The notes: generated from the sequence alone by a model not told the origin. 64,000 nucleotides of DNA from an uncultured Collinsella sp. (GCA_900757495.1 CAAENX010000007.1:17608-81607); one strand, 5' to 3'; positions 26,492 to 35,639 are shown, numbered from the stretch's first letter. Program-made: numbers and translations.

Positions 26492-27369
26492 TTCAAAGCC
26501 CCTTTCAGCATGAAGCGAAGATAGTCATCAATGGTTGCCCGATCGCAGGGAATCTCGGGGAAGGCCTCGAGCACTTCGCGGTGGTTGGGCACGAGCACGT
26601 CCACGCTGTAGGCGTGGCGGGCGGCGCGGGTGCCTTCGACGCAAGCCATGAGCTCGGCGGCCTGTGCCTGGGTGCAGTGGGCGATGCCGGCGCGGTCGGT
26701 AATGTCCTCGCGTGGCAGGTCAAACACAATCGAGCCGTTATCGATGCAGATGACGCGGTCGGCAGCGCGATCGAGATCAGACGTAATGTGGCTCGAGAGC
26801 AGCACGCTGCGCTGGCCGTCGGCGACAAAGGCGAGCAGCTCATCGAGCAGTTCCTCGCGTGCCATGGGATCGAGGCCCGCGGTGCCTTCGTCCAAAACGA
26901 GCAGCTTGGCATTGTGGCTGAGCGCGCAGGCGAGCTGCAGCTTCATACCCATGCCGCGGGAGAGGTCCTTGACCTTTGTCTTGGGATCGAGGCCAAATCG
27001 GTTGATGAATCCGGCGAACGTTTCGCGGTCCCACGTGGGGTACGCCGGGCCTACGAGCGCCTCGATCTGGCCGACCTTGAGCGTGGAGGGGAAGGGACAT
27101 GTGTCCAGCACGAGGCCGATGCGAGAGCGCAGGTGGCGTTGCGACTCATCGGGCGCGTCGGTGCCACAGCGCTGCCCAAACAGGTGCACCTCGCCGGCAT
27201 CGAGCTTTATAAGCCCAAGCGTGGCGCGAATGGTCGTCGTCTTGCCGGCGCCGTTTGCGCCCACAAAGCCAACAATTTGGCCGGGCTCCACGGCCAACGT
27301 GACGCCACGTAGCGAAAAGCGGTCGCTCACGCGGCGTGAGATGCTTTTGAGTTCTAGCAAGTTTTGCAT
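26488..27369 (-). CDS. ABC transporter ATP-binding protein
   Basis: A 293-residue ATPase with Walker A GANGAGKTT, signature LSRGMGMKLQLACAL, Walker B LLVLDEGTAGLD and the switch histidine in LLSSHITSDL. The C-terminal 80 residues after the core are typical of ABC-2 export systems of the YtrB/BcrA kind. A ribosome site (AAAGG) lies upstream of the ATG. It is the second gene of the operon, 23 bases after the GntR gene, and is coupled to the permease gene. Confidence 0.92.
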   Translation of the reverse strand: MQNLLELKSISRRVSDRFSLRGVTLAVEPGQIVGFVGANGAGKTTTIRATLGLIKLDAGEVHLFGQRCGTDAPDESQRHLRSRIGLVLDTCPFPSTLKVGQIEALVGPAYPTWDRETFAGFINRFGLDPKTKVKDLSRGMGMKLQLACALSHNAKLLVLDEGTAGLDPMAREELLDELLAFVADGQRSVLLSSHITSDLDRAADRVICIDNGSIVFDLPREDITDRAGIAHCTQAQAAELMACVEGTRAARHAYSVDVLVPNHREVLEAFPEIPCDRATIDDYLRFMLKGALK

Positions 27370-27392
27370 GGCATAGCCTTTCTTGCAGATGG

Positions 27393-27773
27393 TTACTGCA
27401 TGGTTTCGGGGGCTACCAGGTCGAGCATTTCGTGCAGTTTATCGCGCGTGACGCCCACGGCTTCGGCTTGCGTTGCTGCCTGTGCGAGCAGCTCTTCGAT
27501 ATGGCAGAGCTGATTTTCGCGCAAGAGTTCTTGGTTGCCCTCGGCGACAAAACAGCCCTTGCCCTGCACAGTGCAGATAAAGCCGAGTTGCTCCAGGTCG
27601 GCGTAGGCGCGCTTGGTGGTGATGACACTCACGCCAAGATCGCTCGCGAGTGCACGGATGCTGGGGAGTTTGGCTCCCGCAGCAAGCGTGCCCGAAAGGA
27701 TCTGAGCTTTGACCTGCGAGGTTATCTGCTCGTAGATGGGCTTGTCGCTCGAATTGGATAGGATGATGTCCAC
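27393..27773 (-). CDS. GntR/YtrA-family transcriptional regulator
   Basis: A 126-residue regulator with an N-terminal winged helix (IYEQITSQVKAQILSG, KLPSIRALASDLGVS, TTKRAYADLEQLGFI) and a short C-terminal helical dimerisation tail, as in YtrA repressors. The GTG start has AAGGAG six bases upstream. It heads the operon with the ABC ATPase and permease. An operator-like inverted repeat overlaps the promoter just upstream, so autorepression is likely. Confidence 0.92.
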   Translation of the reverse strand: MDIILSNSSDKPIYEQITSQVKAQILSGTLAAGAKLPSIRALASDLGVSVITTKRAYADLEQLGFICTVQGKGCFVAEGNQELLRENQLCHIEELLAQAATQAEAVGVTRDKLHEMLDLVAPETMQ

Positions 27774-27800
27774 AGCGGCTCCTTAGCTGATGGGCTACAC

Positions 27801-27851
27801 GTGTATATAACCGGTAAGCACAGTATATACACACTATGTATAGTTGTGCAA
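27801..27851 (-). promoter_or_regulatory. Promoter and operator of the GntR/ABC operon
   Basis: On the minus strand, TTGCAC (27851-27846) and TATACT (27827-27822) are spaced by 18 bases, a good sigma-70 promoter. The inverted repeat GTGTATATA (27801-27809) / TATATACAC (27824-27832), with 14 bases between the arms, covers the -10 region and start site. It fits a repressor operator for the GntR protein. Confidence 0.7.
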
Positions 27852-27894
27852 GAGAAATTACGGGGCTGTCCGTCCCTCTACTCATTCATCTCAA

Positions 27895-27937
27895 TCTGTA
27901 ACACTAAGACCCGTTTTTGCTGGCTAACTGTTACAGA
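27895..27937. repeat. Family D inverted repeat, weak copy
   Basis: TCTGTAACA and TGTTACAGA are spaced by 25 bases; the left flank CATCTCAA matches the stronger copy at 27970. Confidence 0.65.
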
Positions 27938-27969
27938 TCAAGATATTGGCTGCCCGCCCTGTGCGTTCA

Positions 27970-28024
27970 TCTCAATCTGTAACACCTGGAGGTCAAAAAC
28001 CCTTCTAGGTGTTACAGATTGAGA
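27970..28024. repeat. Family D inverted repeat, strong copy
   Basis: Perfect 18-base arms (TCTCAATCTGTAACACCT and complement) around 19 bases. The 396-bp region 27774-28169 holds only the promoter, these two repeats and the prfC promoter. Confidence 0.85.
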
Positions 28025-28116
28025 CAAACCGTCGCGGAACACCGCTGACATTCCACCGTCCGAGCCCCAACTGATGAATTTGTCCTGATAGGCGCCCTAT
28101 GGCGAGGTTTCGCGGC

Positions 28117-28122
28117 TACAAT
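28117..28122 (+). promoter_or_regulatory. Putative -10 box for prfC
   Basis: TACAAT lies 47 bases before the prfC ATG. No convincing -35 is at the expected distance. Confidence 0.5.
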
Positions 28123-28169
28123 AGTGCGGTTACATCGACGTAATGCACTCAATGCAAGAAAGGATCCGC

Positions 28170-29783
28170 ATGGCAAGCCTGTCGGATGAAATCTCGTCGC
28201 GCCGCACATTCGCGATCATCAGCCACCCGGACGCCGGTAAGACCACACTGACCGAGAAGCTGCTGCTCTATACCGGCAGCATCCAGACTGCCGGCTCGGT
28301 CAAGGGCAAGAGCTCGGCCAAGCATGCCGTCTCGGACTGGATGGACATCGAGAAGGAGCGCGGCATCTCCGTTACCTCCTCGGTACTGCAGTTCACCTAT
28401 AACGGCGCCTGCGTCAATATCCTCGATACCCCCGGCCACCAGGACTTCTCGGAGGATACCTACCGTACCCTTATGGCCGCCGACGCCGCGGTCATGGTCA
28501 TCGACGGTGCCAAGGGCGTCGAGGCCCAGACCAAAAAGCTTTTTAAGGTCTGCACACTGCGCCACATTCCCATCTTCACCTTTGTGAACAAGCTCGACCA
28601 CGATGCTCGCGATCCATTTGAGCTCATGGAAGAGATCGAGAACGTCCTGGGTATCAATACGTATCCCATGAACTGGCCGATTGGCAGCGGCCGCAACTTC
28701 CGCGGCGTGTTCGACCGTCAGACCCGTCGCGTCATTGCCTTTGAGGGTGACGGCCACGCCAACGCCACCAAGAAGGTCGCCGAGGTCGAGGCCGAGCTGG
28801 GCGATCCTTCCATGGACGAGCTCATCGGCGAGGAAAACCATAAGAACCTGATGGACGACATCGAGCTGCTCGATGGTGCCGGCGACGAGCTCGACTTGGA
28901 CGCCGTGGCCTGCGGAAAGCTGAGCCCGGCGTTCTTTGGGTCGGCGCTCACCAACTTTGGCGTGGAGCCCTTTCTCAAGGAGTTCCTGCGCCTGGCCCCG
29001 ACGCCGCGCGCCTATACCGATACGCTCACCGGCGAGCCGGTCGATCCCTGCCGCGACGACTTTAGCGGCTTTGTGTTTAAGATCCAGGCCAACATGGACA
29101 AGAACCACCGTGACCGCATCGCCTTTGTGCGCATTTGCTCGGGCAAGTTCGAGCGCGGCATGGACGCTTTCCACGTGCAGGGCAACCGCAAGCTTAAGCT
29201 TGCCACGGGCACGTCGATGATGGCCGACGACCGCGCCATCGTGGACGAGGCGTACGCGGGCGATATCGTGGGCCTGTTCGATCCGGGTATCTTTAGCATC
29301 GGCGACACCGTGTGCTCCGGCAAGCGCCATGTGCAGTATCCGCAGATCCCGACGTTTGCCCCCGAGATGTTCGCTCGCATTACGCAGGTCGACACGCTCA
29401 AGCGCAAGCAGTTCGTGAAGGGCATGGAGGAGCTTGCCCAGGAGGGCGCCATCCAGATCTTCCGCGAGTTGGGCGCCGGCATGGAAAGCGTTATCGTCGG
29501 CGTGGTCGGCGTGCTGCAGTTTGAGGTGCTCGAGCGCCGCCTGAAGGCCGAGTATCGTGTTGAGGTTCGTCGCCAGCCGCTGCCCTATACGGACATCCGC
29601 TGGATCCAGAACGACCCCGATACCATCGATATCCCGGGCCTTTCGCTCACGCGCGACACGCTGCGCGTCGAGGACATGCGCGGCGGTAAGCTGCTGCTGT
29701 TCACGAGCCCGTGGAACGTGGACTGGGCTACCGACCACAACCCCGACCTTATCCTGTCGGAGTTTGGCAACGTAGCCTTTTAA
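28170..29783 (+). CDS. prfC: Peptide chain release factor 3
   Basis: A 537-residue GTPase that recycles release factors 1 and 2 from the ribosome. GTPase motifs are SHPDAGKTTLTEKLL (G1), ERGISVTSS (switch I), DTPGHQDFSEDTYR (G3) and NKLDH (G4). The C-terminal part has the RF3 features VGVVGVLQFEVLERRL and the PRFQ-like end. The ATG at 28170 follows AAGAAAGGA; an in-frame start at 28143 is less likely. Length is normal for the family. It is a single-gene unit. Confidence 0.96.
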   Translation: MASLSDEISSRRTFAIISHPDAGKTTLTEKLLLYTGSIQTAGSVKGKSSAKHAVSDWMDIEKERGISVTSSVLQFTYNGACVNILDTPGHQDFSEDTYRTLMAADAAVMVIDGAKGVEAQTKKLFKVCTLRHIPIFTFVNKLDHDARDPFELMEEIENVLGINTYPMNWPIGSGRNFRGVFDRQTRRVIAFEGDGHANATKKVAEVEAELGDPSMDELIGEENHKNLMDDIELLDGAGDELDLDAVACGKLSPAFFGSALTNFGVEPFLKEFLRLAPTPRAYTDTLTGEPVDPCRDDFSGFVFKIQANMDKNHRDRIAFVRICSGKFERGMDAFHVQGNRKLKLATGTSMMADDRAIVDEAYAGDIVGLFDPGIFSIGDTVCSGKRHVQYPQIPTFAPEMFARITQVDTLKRKQFVKGMEELAQEGAIQIFRELGAGMESVIVGVVGVLQFEVLERRLKAEYRVEVRRQPLPYTDIRWIQNDPDTIDIPGLSLTRDTLRVEDMRGGKLLLFTSPWNVDWATDHNPDLILSEFGNVAF

Positions 29784-29883
29784 CGCATCGGCGCAGTGGC
29801 CCTGTGGGGCTGCCGCGCCGCTTGCTTGCCTGATGCCGTGTGAGCGGCTATCATACCCACCGTCGTCTCAAGACCGGGGCGTC

Positions 29884-29933
29884 CGAGCAGTTCGGGTCCG
29901 ATATCCTGCTCGTTAAACCTAAAACCAAAGGAG
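29884..29933 (+). promoter_or_regulatory. Leader hairpin with A-rich tail, possible preQ1-type riboswitch
   Basis: CGAGCAG (29884-29890) pairs with CTGCTCG (29906-29912) around a loop containing GGGTCC. An A-rich tail (TAAACCTAAAACC) runs into the AAAGGAG ribosome site of the VUT transporter gene. The loop GGGT could pair with ACCT in the tail. Size and layout resemble preQ1-I riboswitches, and the gene family transports queuosine precursors. This is inference only. Confidence 0.35.
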
Positions 29934-29939
29934 TACATA

Positions 29940-30662
29940 ATGATCAAGAAGGTCATGGAGGACTACAAGGTCCTGTTGCGGAGCATTCCCGCGGCAACGG
30001 TTTCGCTGTTTTTCGTGAGCGTCATCATGATGAACCTGCTGGCCAACAAAGAGCTGATCAGCCTGCCGTATCTGGCGCTCGACTGTGGCTTTGTGGTGAG
30101 CTGGGTTTCGTTTTTGTGCCAGGACATGATCTGCAAGCGCTTTGGCGCCAGGGCATCCATCAAAATCTCTATCCTCGCGCTGCTGGTCAATCTGGCCGTG
30201 AGCTTGTGCTTTTGGGTATGCTCGCTCACGCCCGGCATGTGGGGTGCCTACTACGATACCGGCATGATCGAGGTCAACACTGCCCTTAACGCCACCATCG
30301 GTGGCACCTGGTACGTGGTGCTTGGCTCGTCGCTTGCCATGCTCGTTTCTGCCGTGGTTAACTCCACGCTCAATCAGTCGCTCGGCCGTATGGTCAAAAA
30401 GAATAATTTTGCGAGCTTTGCCTTCCGCTCCTATGTGTCCACGGGCGTTGGCCAGTTCATCGACAACCTGGTCTTTGCCATCGTGGTGAGCCACACGTTC
30501 TTTGGCTGGACCTGGGTGCAGGTCCTTATGTGCTCGCTGACCGGCGCTATTGCCGAGCTGCTGTGCGAGGTCTTCCTGAGCCCCGTGGGCTACAAGGTCG
30601 TGCGCAGCTGGGAGCGCGAGAACGTGGGCGCCGAGTACCTCGAGCGCCACGCAACCGCCTAA
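29940..30662 (+). CDS. VUT family membrane transporter (YhhQ-like, queuosine precursor)
   Basis: A 240-residue protein with about six membrane helices. The segment after helix two (LDCGFVVSWVSFLCQDMICKRFGAR) and the motif GQFIDNLVFAIVV are typical of the VUT/YhhQ group, characterised as queuosine-precursor (preQ0, preQ1 or queuine) uptake. A strong AAAGGAG precedes the ATG. The SDR gene starts nine bases after the stop. The leader may hold a ligand-sensing RNA. Confidence 0.85.
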   Translation: MIKKVMEDYKVLLRSIPAATVSLFFVSVIMMNLLANKELISLPYLALDCGFVVSWVSFLCQDMICKRFGARASIKISILALLVNLAVSLCFWVCSLTPGMWGAYYDTGMIEVNTALNATIGGTWYVVLGSSLAMLVSAVVNSTLNQSLGRMVKKNNFASFAFRSYVSTGVGQFIDNLVFAIVVSHTFFGWTWVQVLMCSLTGAIAELLCEVFLSPVGYKVVRSWERENVGAEYLERHATA

Positions 30663-30671
30663 GGAGCAAGT

Positions 30672-31352
30672 ATGCGGGTTTTGATCACGGGCGCTTCGGG
30701 TGGTATCGGAGCCGCATGCGTGCGGCGCTTTTTGGACGAGGGCCACGAGGTCGTGGGCTTTGATCTGCTGCCGGCGGCGGTCGAGCACGAACGTTATCGC
30801 CACCTGATCGTCGATGTCCGCGAGCCGGACTCGTTTCCAGACGACCTTGAGCCCCAGGTGATCGTGAACGTTGCCGGTGTGCAGGATGCGGCCGACGACA
30901 TCGCCGCCAACCTGTGTGGCACCATCAACGTGACCGAGCGCTACGCCTTTGTGGGGGAGGGGCTTGCCGCCAAGCCGGCGCCGGCTATCAAATCCGTGAT
31001 CAATGTGGGGTCGGCGAGCGGGCATACGGGATCGGAGTTCCCCGCCTATGCGGCCAGCAAGGGCGGCGTTATCGCCTATACCAAGAACCTCGCAAACCGC
31101 TTGGCGCCGCAGGCCATCGCCAACAGCGTGGACCCGGGCGGCGTTATCACGCCGCTCAACCGTTGCGTGATGGAAGATGAGTATCTGTGGAACCAGATTA
31201 TGGAGCTCACGCCGCTTAAACGCTGGGCCACTGCTCAAGAGATCGCCGAATGGATCTACTTTGTGGGCGTGACCAACCGGTTCATGACCGGGCAGAGTCT
31301 GTTGATCGATGGAGGCGAGGCCGGTCGCACCCAGTTTATCTGGCCCGAATAG
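30672..31352 (+). CDS. SDR-family NAD(P)-dependent oxidoreductase
   Basis: A 226-residue Rossmann-fold enzyme with the cofactor motif GASGGIGAA, the serine in VINVGSASG and the catalytic pair in YAASKGG. The protein is slightly short because the loop between the cofactor fold and active site is reduced. SDR proteins of this size reduce ketones or oxidise alcohols; the substrate is unknown. It is coupled to the transporter gene (nine-base gap, AAGGAG in between) and followed by a strong terminator. Confidence 0.9.
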   Translation: MRVLITGASGGIGAACVRRFLDEGHEVVGFDLLPAAVEHERYRHLIVDVREPDSFPDDLEPQVIVNVAGVQDAADDIAANLCGTINVTERYAFVGEGLAAKPAPAIKSVINVGSASGHTGSEFPAYAASKGGVIAYTKNLANRLAPQAIANSVDPGGVITPLNRCVMEDEYLWNQIMELTPLKRWATAQEIAEWIYFVGVTNRFMTGQSLLIDGGEAGRTQFIWPE

Positions 31353-31389
31353 AAAACGCGCCCGATGGAAAGCCGTCGGGCGCGTTTTT
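31353..31389 (+). terminator. Rho-independent terminator
   Basis: AACGCGCCCGATGG pairs with CCGTCGGGCGCGTT around AAAG, followed by TTT. It ends the VUT/SDR operon and may also serve the converging ung gene. Confidence 0.9.
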
Positions 31390-31402
31390 GATGTATCGAT
31401 TT

Positions 31403-32128
31403 TTAGCCGAGGCAAGCCCAGTTGACGGGGGTCGAGCCATGCTGTTCGAGTAGCCGATCAGCTGCCGAGAAGGGGCGCGACCCCATAAAGGCGGGGAGTT
31501 CTGCCGTGGCACGGTTGGCCGAAAGTGGCGAGGGGTGCGTGGAAGCCAGGCAGAACTTGCCGGTTGCCTTGCCTGCGCCGGTCGCGGCGAGCTTGTCTTC
31601 GACCATCTGCTGGGCAAAGCGGCCCCATGCCAAAAAGACTACCAGCTGGGGCAGCTGGCAGCAGCGTTCGATAACGTAGTCGGTGAGCGTGCTCCAGCCC
31701 AGTTTGGCGTGCGAGTTCGCGGTATGCTCGCGCACGGTGAGCGTAGTGTTGAGGAGCAAGACGCCCTGCTGTGCCCATGGGGTTAGGTCTCCCGTGGCGG
31801 GAATGGGGCAGCCCAGATCGGCGTTGAGTTCCTTATAGATGTTGCGCAGGCTCGGCGGTAACTTGGTTTGCGACGCGGGGACCGAGAACGACAGCCCCAT
31901 GGCCTGGTTGGGTCCGTGATAGGGGTCCTGACCCAAGATGACAACCTTGACCTGGTCGGCCGGCGTGTAGGCGAGGGCATTGAGGATGTCGTCTTGTGCC
32001 GGGTAGATAGTCTGCTCGGCACGTAAAAGGGCGATGCGCTCGAGCAGCTGGTTCGTCGTGTCACGTACCGGCTGCGGCGCATCGCCCAACCAAGTTGCTA
32101 TGTTGCGGTCGCGGGTTGCGGTGTCCAT
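31403..32128 (-). CDS. ung: Uracil-DNA glycosylase
   Basis: A 241-residue family 1 enzyme that removes uracil from DNA. The water-activating loop GQDPYHGPNQA places the catalytic aspartate at D68. LLLNTTLTV carries the uracil-binding asparagine, and HPSPLSANR is the leucine or minor-groove loop with the catalytic histidine. AAAGGAGCC precedes the ATG. Length and order are normal for the family. Confidence 0.96.
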   Translation of the reverse strand: MDTATRDRNIATWLGDAPQPVRDTTNQLLERIALLRAEQTIYPAQDDILNALAYTPADQVKVVILGQDPYHGPNQAMGLSFSVPASQTKLPPSLRNIYKELNADLGCPIPATGDLTPWAQQGVLLLNTTLTVREHTANSHAKLGWSTLTDYVIERCCQLPQLVVFLAWGRFAQQMVEDKLAATGAGKATGKFCLASTHPSPLSANRATAELPAFMGSRPFSAADRLLEQHGSTPVNWACLG

Positions 32129-32216
32129 GGGGCTCCTTTATGGCAGATGCTCTGTTGGCATCTATTGTAAAGGCGCACCGGTTGCCTTTATGCCACGGCT
32201 GTATGAAGAGTGGGGT

Positions 32217-33119
32217 CTACGAGACGCGCTCGGGCGCTCCTGCCATGCGAGCGTGTTCATGTGCGCGAAGACGAGGAAGCTCGACGGTTGCCACCATGAC
32301 ACCGGTGAGGATGAGGGCGGCGCCAAAGAAGGCGATGGGGCTCAGGACCTCGCCGACCAGGAAGAACGAGAAGACGGCGGAGCAGACCGGCTCGAGCGAG
32401 AAGGCAAAGCCGGTGGTCTCGGCGGGCACGTGGGGCTGCGCGAGCGTTTGGGTGATAAAGCCGTAGGCAGAGCAGATGAGCGCGAGTGCGACGACGACCA
32501 CGACCTCGCCCGGCGTGCCGGGAAGCGTGAAACCGCCAAAGGCAAATGCGGCGATGCCCGAGAACAGGCCGCCAAAGCCCAGCTGCCAAACGCCCAGAGC
32601 CAGCGGGTCGACATCTTCGACAAAGCGCTTCGCCACAATGATATGGCCGGCATAGACAAAAGCGGAGAGCAGCATGATGATCGCGCCGGGATTCAGGCTG
32701 GTAAAGTCGGCACCCGAGAGCAGCAGCATACCGCAGGTGACGATGGCGGTGCCGATGAGTACCTTGCGCTCGGGGGCGCGACGCAGCAGGGCGGCGTTGG
32801 CAAACGGCACGATCACGACCGTCAGGCTCTGCAAAAAGCCGGCGGTGGAGGCGGAGGTAAGGCTGGAGCCCAAGCACATGCAGGTGAGCTCGGTTGCCAT
32901 GATGGCGCCGATGATGGCGGCGCGAACCATCAGGTCGCGGTTGATGCGGAAAGCGCGCTTGTGGAAGAGCAACAGGCAGGCCGCAAAGGCGATGATGCAG
33001 CGCAGCGCAACGATGCTCGTGGCGTTCATGCTGTCCATGCCGATCTTCATGAGGGGATACGAAAAGCCCCATGCGACGGGAACGGAAAACGAGAGCGCGA
33101 TTGCTTTTTTGCGATCCAT
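32217..33119 (-). CDS. DMT-superfamily (EamA) transporter
   Basis: A 300-residue membrane protein with ten helices in two EamA repeats (about 8-135 and 150-285). Conserved parts include VAWGFSYPLMKIG at the start, TSASTAGFLQSLTVVIVPF in helix four and the matching second-half segment TGFAFSLEPVCSAVFSFF. Such carriers export amino acids or other metabolites. It is divergent from a LysR regulator gene 158 bases away, a usual arrangement in which the regulator controls the transporter. Confidence 0.9.
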   Translation of the reverse strand: MDRKKAIALSFSVPVAWGFSYPLMKIGMDSMNATSIVALRCIIAFAACLLLFHKRAFRINRDLMVRAAIIGAIMATELTCMCLGSSLTSASTAGFLQSLTVVIVPFANAALLRRAPERKVLIGTAIVTCGMLLLSGADFTSLNPGAIIMLLSAFVYAGHIIVAKRFVEDVDPLALGVWQLGFGGLFSGIAAFAFGGFTLPGTPGEVVVVVALALICSAYGFITQTLAQPHVPAETTGFAFSLEPVCSAVFSFFLVGEVLSPIAFFGAALILTGVMVATVELPRLRAHEHARMAGAPERVS

Positions 33120-33277
33120 GGGACTCCTTTTGTTACAGAACGGTTTCGCAAAAAGGATTCTGCTCCCAGATTTAGATGTAGTAAAGCGAATGTATCTTCA
33201 GTATGATTAAGTAATACTAATGTAGGCGGGAAAAGCGCTGGCAAAACGTTTTACGGCTACGTCGATGTGGAGGTACG

Positions 33278-34144
33278 ATGGCATCGCGGTATCAGATTGT
33301 TTGTATGGTGGTCGATCGCGGCAGTCTTAAGGGTGCAGCCGATGAGCTGGGCTATACGCAAAGCGCGGTGAGCCAGGCCGTCAAAGCGCTCGAGCGCGAG
33401 CTGGGTACCACGCTTATCGAACGCGGCAAGCAGGGCGTTTCGCTTACGCGCGACGGCAAGCAGTACCTGCCGTATCTGCGCCAGATTGTAACTGCCGAGG
33501 CCGAGCTTGAGGGCAAGCGCCAGGAATTGCTGGGACTCTCCTCGACTGATATTCGTATCGCAACGTTTACCAACGTGAGCCGCACCGTGTTGCCGCGCGT
33601 GATCCGCGACTTTGGTGCCCTGCATCCGGGTGTACGCTTTACGCTCAAACAGGGCGATTACACGCGCAATGCCCAGTGGGTGCACGATGGCGTGGTTGAT
33701 TTTTGCTTTACGGCACGCGGATTTACTGCTGGGCTCGAGAAGCGCGTGGTCTATCACGATGAGTTGGTGGCACTGTTGCCGGCCGCGCATCCGCTGACGG
33801 CAAAGGAAAAGGTGACGCTCGCCGACCTGGCGTCCGAGCCGTTTGTGCTGCTGGATGAGGGCGAACAGAGCCTGGTGCTCGATGCATTCGCGGCGCATGG
33901 GCTGTCGCCGCACGTGACGAGCGAGGTGACCGACGACTACACCATCATGGCGATGGTGGAGGAGGGCCTAGGCGTGAGTATGCTGTATCGCCGTACCGTC
34001 GAGGGCATGAGGGCCGATATTCGCGTGCGTCCCATCGTGCACGCTCCCTCGCGTGACGTAGTGGCAGCCTGGCGCAGCTGGGACACCATGCCTATCGCCA
34101 CGAGGCACTTTATCGACTATATGAGCTCGCATATTGTCAATTAA
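33278..34144 (+). CDS. LysR-family transcriptional regulator
   Basis: A 288-residue regulator. The N-terminal winged helix (about 1-60) contains GSLKGAADELGYTQSAVSQAVKALERELG; an effector-binding domain (about 88-285) follows. GGAGG lies five bases before the ATG. It is divergent from the EamA transporter gene and probably controls it in response to a substrate. Its last 12 codons are part of a 36-bp sequence found again at 35640. Confidence 0.92.
   Translation: MASRYQIVCMVVDRGSLKGAADELGYTQSAVSQAVKALERELGTTLIERGKQGVSLTRDGKQYLPYLRQIVTAEAELEGKRQELLGLSSTDIRIATFTNVSRTVLPRVIRDFGALHPGVRFTLKQGDYTRNAQWVHDGVVDFCFTARGFTAGLEKRVVYHDELVALLPAAHPLTAKEKVTLADLASEPFVLLDEGEQSLVLDAFAAHGLSPHVTSEVTDDYTIMAMVEEGLGVSMLYRRTVEGMRADIRVRPIVHAPSRDVVAAWRSWDTMPIATRHFIDYMSSHIVN
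34108..34143. repeat. 36-bp direct repeat, copy 1 (LysR 3' end)
   Basis: CTTTATCGACTATATGAGC and the following 17 bases match 35640-35675 with one mismatch. The copy spans the end of the LysR coding region. Confidence 0.93.
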
Positions 34145-34171
34145 TGACTGGCATGGCGTTGAGTGCGGTGT

Positions 34172-35554
34172 TTAGCGGGCTGTCGCTTTGGCTTGGGCGG
34201 CGCGATAGGTGCGTGCCGGGTGGCAGAGTAGTACCGCCACGACCATAAAGAACGCCGTGGTGCCCAGGCTGATGGGGTAGACCATCATGATGTTCGCAAA
34301 GGTGCGGAAGTGCGGGAACACGCAGAATACCCAATAGAAGCGAATACCGCAGACGCAGATCATGGTGATGAGGGCGGGCATGAGCGAGATGCCAAAGCCG
34401 CGCAGGTAGCCGGACATGTTTTCGTAGAACATGCTAAAGGCGTAGGCAGGGAAGATCGAGCACACGCGGATATAGCCGATCGAGACGATGTTGGGGTCGC
34501 TGTTGAACAGCGCCAGGATTTCGCGTCCCAAGCCTACGATGATGACGATGGTGGTGAGTGCAACGATACCGCCTTCGATCAGGCAGACCTTGAGCGTCTT
34601 GGTGCAGCGGTCGATTTGGCGGGCACCGTGGTTTTGTCCCACAAAGGCGGTGCAGGCCTGGCTAAAGCTGTTGAGCAGGTTGTAGCACACGTACTCCAGG
34701 CTCATGGCAGCGCTCGATGCCGCCATGACCTCGGTGCCCAAGCTGTTGATGGCGGACTGGATGATGATGTTGGCGACGGCAAAGACAGCGCTTTGGATGC
34801 CGGCGGGCAGGCCGATCTTGACGATGCGCTTGAGGGCGACGGGGTCTAAGCCTAAGTCGCGTGGGGTGACGCGGACGACGGAGTCGGTCTTGAGCAGGTG
34901 GACAAAGAGTGTGGCGGCGCTGACGGTGTAGGCGATGGCGGTGGCGATGGCGACGCCCGCGACGCCCCAGTGGAGTACGGGGACAAAGATGAGGTCCAGG
35001 CCAATGTTGAGGACGGTGGACACGGCGAGCGCCTGCAGCGGCATGCGGGTGATGCCGACAGAGCGGAAGATTGCTGCCTCAAAGTTGTAGAGCAAGATCG
35101 AGGGCATGCTGAGCAAAAAGACGCGCAGGTAGAGCGAAGCGAGCGGCATGGTTTCGTCAGGGACGTTGAGCGCGGCGAGCATGGGCTCGGCAAAGATCTC
35201 GCCCAGCGCGATGACGACAAAGCCCACGAGTGCCATCAGAATCGAGGTATGGACGGCGCGCTTGACCATGTTCTGATCGTTGCGGCCGATGGCGTTGGCG
35301 ATGACCACGTTGGAGCCAAGCGACAGCCCAATAAACAGGTTGATCATAAGACTGGTAAGCGGAACATTGGAGCCGACCGCCGCCATGGCGAGGGTCCCCT
35401 GGTCGCCCGAGAAGTTACCGATGATGACCGTGGCGATGAGGTTCGACAGCTGCTCAAGGATGCTCGTGGCGGCGACGGGAAAGGCGAACAGGGGAATATT
35501 GCGCCACAGCGAGCCGGTGGTCATGTCAATGTGCTTGGACGCGGTTTCAGTCAT
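34172..35554 (-). CDS. MATE-family efflux transporter
   Basis: A 460-residue membrane protein with 12 helices in two halves. FAFPVAATSILEQLSNLIATVIIGNFSG lies in helix one, and the second half opens with RIVKIGLPAGIQSAVFAVANIIIQ. MATE carriers expel drugs, dyes or metabolites using Na+ or H+ gradients. The gene lies between two direct copies of the LysR 3' end (34108 and 35640), in the opposite orientation to LysR, which suggests it was inserted or that a second LysR gene was lost. Confidence 0.93.
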   Translation of the reverse strand: MTETASKHIDMTTGSLWRNIPLFAFPVAATSILEQLSNLIATVIIGNFSGDQGTLAMAAVGSNVPLTSLMINLFIGLSLGSNVVIANAIGRNDQNMVKRAVHTSILMALVGFVVIALGEIFAEPMLAALNVPDETMPLASLYLRVFLLSMPSILLYNFEAAIFRSVGITRMPLQALAVSTVLNIGLDLIFVPVLHWGVAGVAIATAIAYTVSAATLFVHLLKTDSVVRVTPRDLGLDPVALKRIVKIGLPAGIQSAVFAVANIIIQSAINSLGTEVMAASSAAMSLEYVCYNLLNSFSQACTAFVGQNHGARQIDRCTKTLKVCLIEGGIVALTTIVIIVGLGREILALFNSDPNIVSIGYIRVCSIFPAYAFSMFYENMSGYLRGFGISLMPALITMICVCGIRFYWVFCVFPHFRTFANIMMVYPISLGTTAFFMVVAVLLCHPARTYRAAQAKATAR

Positions 35555-35639
35555 ACGCTCTCAATCTCTAATATGCGATTCGCTCCTTATTTGCGCAGAC
35601 GATAATACTCCTATTGGGTAGTCTTTTTGGGACGGGGCT

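Noticed and set aside
28149..29738. 529-codon open frame antisense to prfC
   Set aside because: It mirrors codon structure of a highly conserved gene in high-GC DNA and has no family motif or ribosome site.
29919..31415. 498-codon antisense frame over the VUT and SDR genes
   Set aside because: It spans two clear plus-strand genes and a terminator, and shows no protein features.
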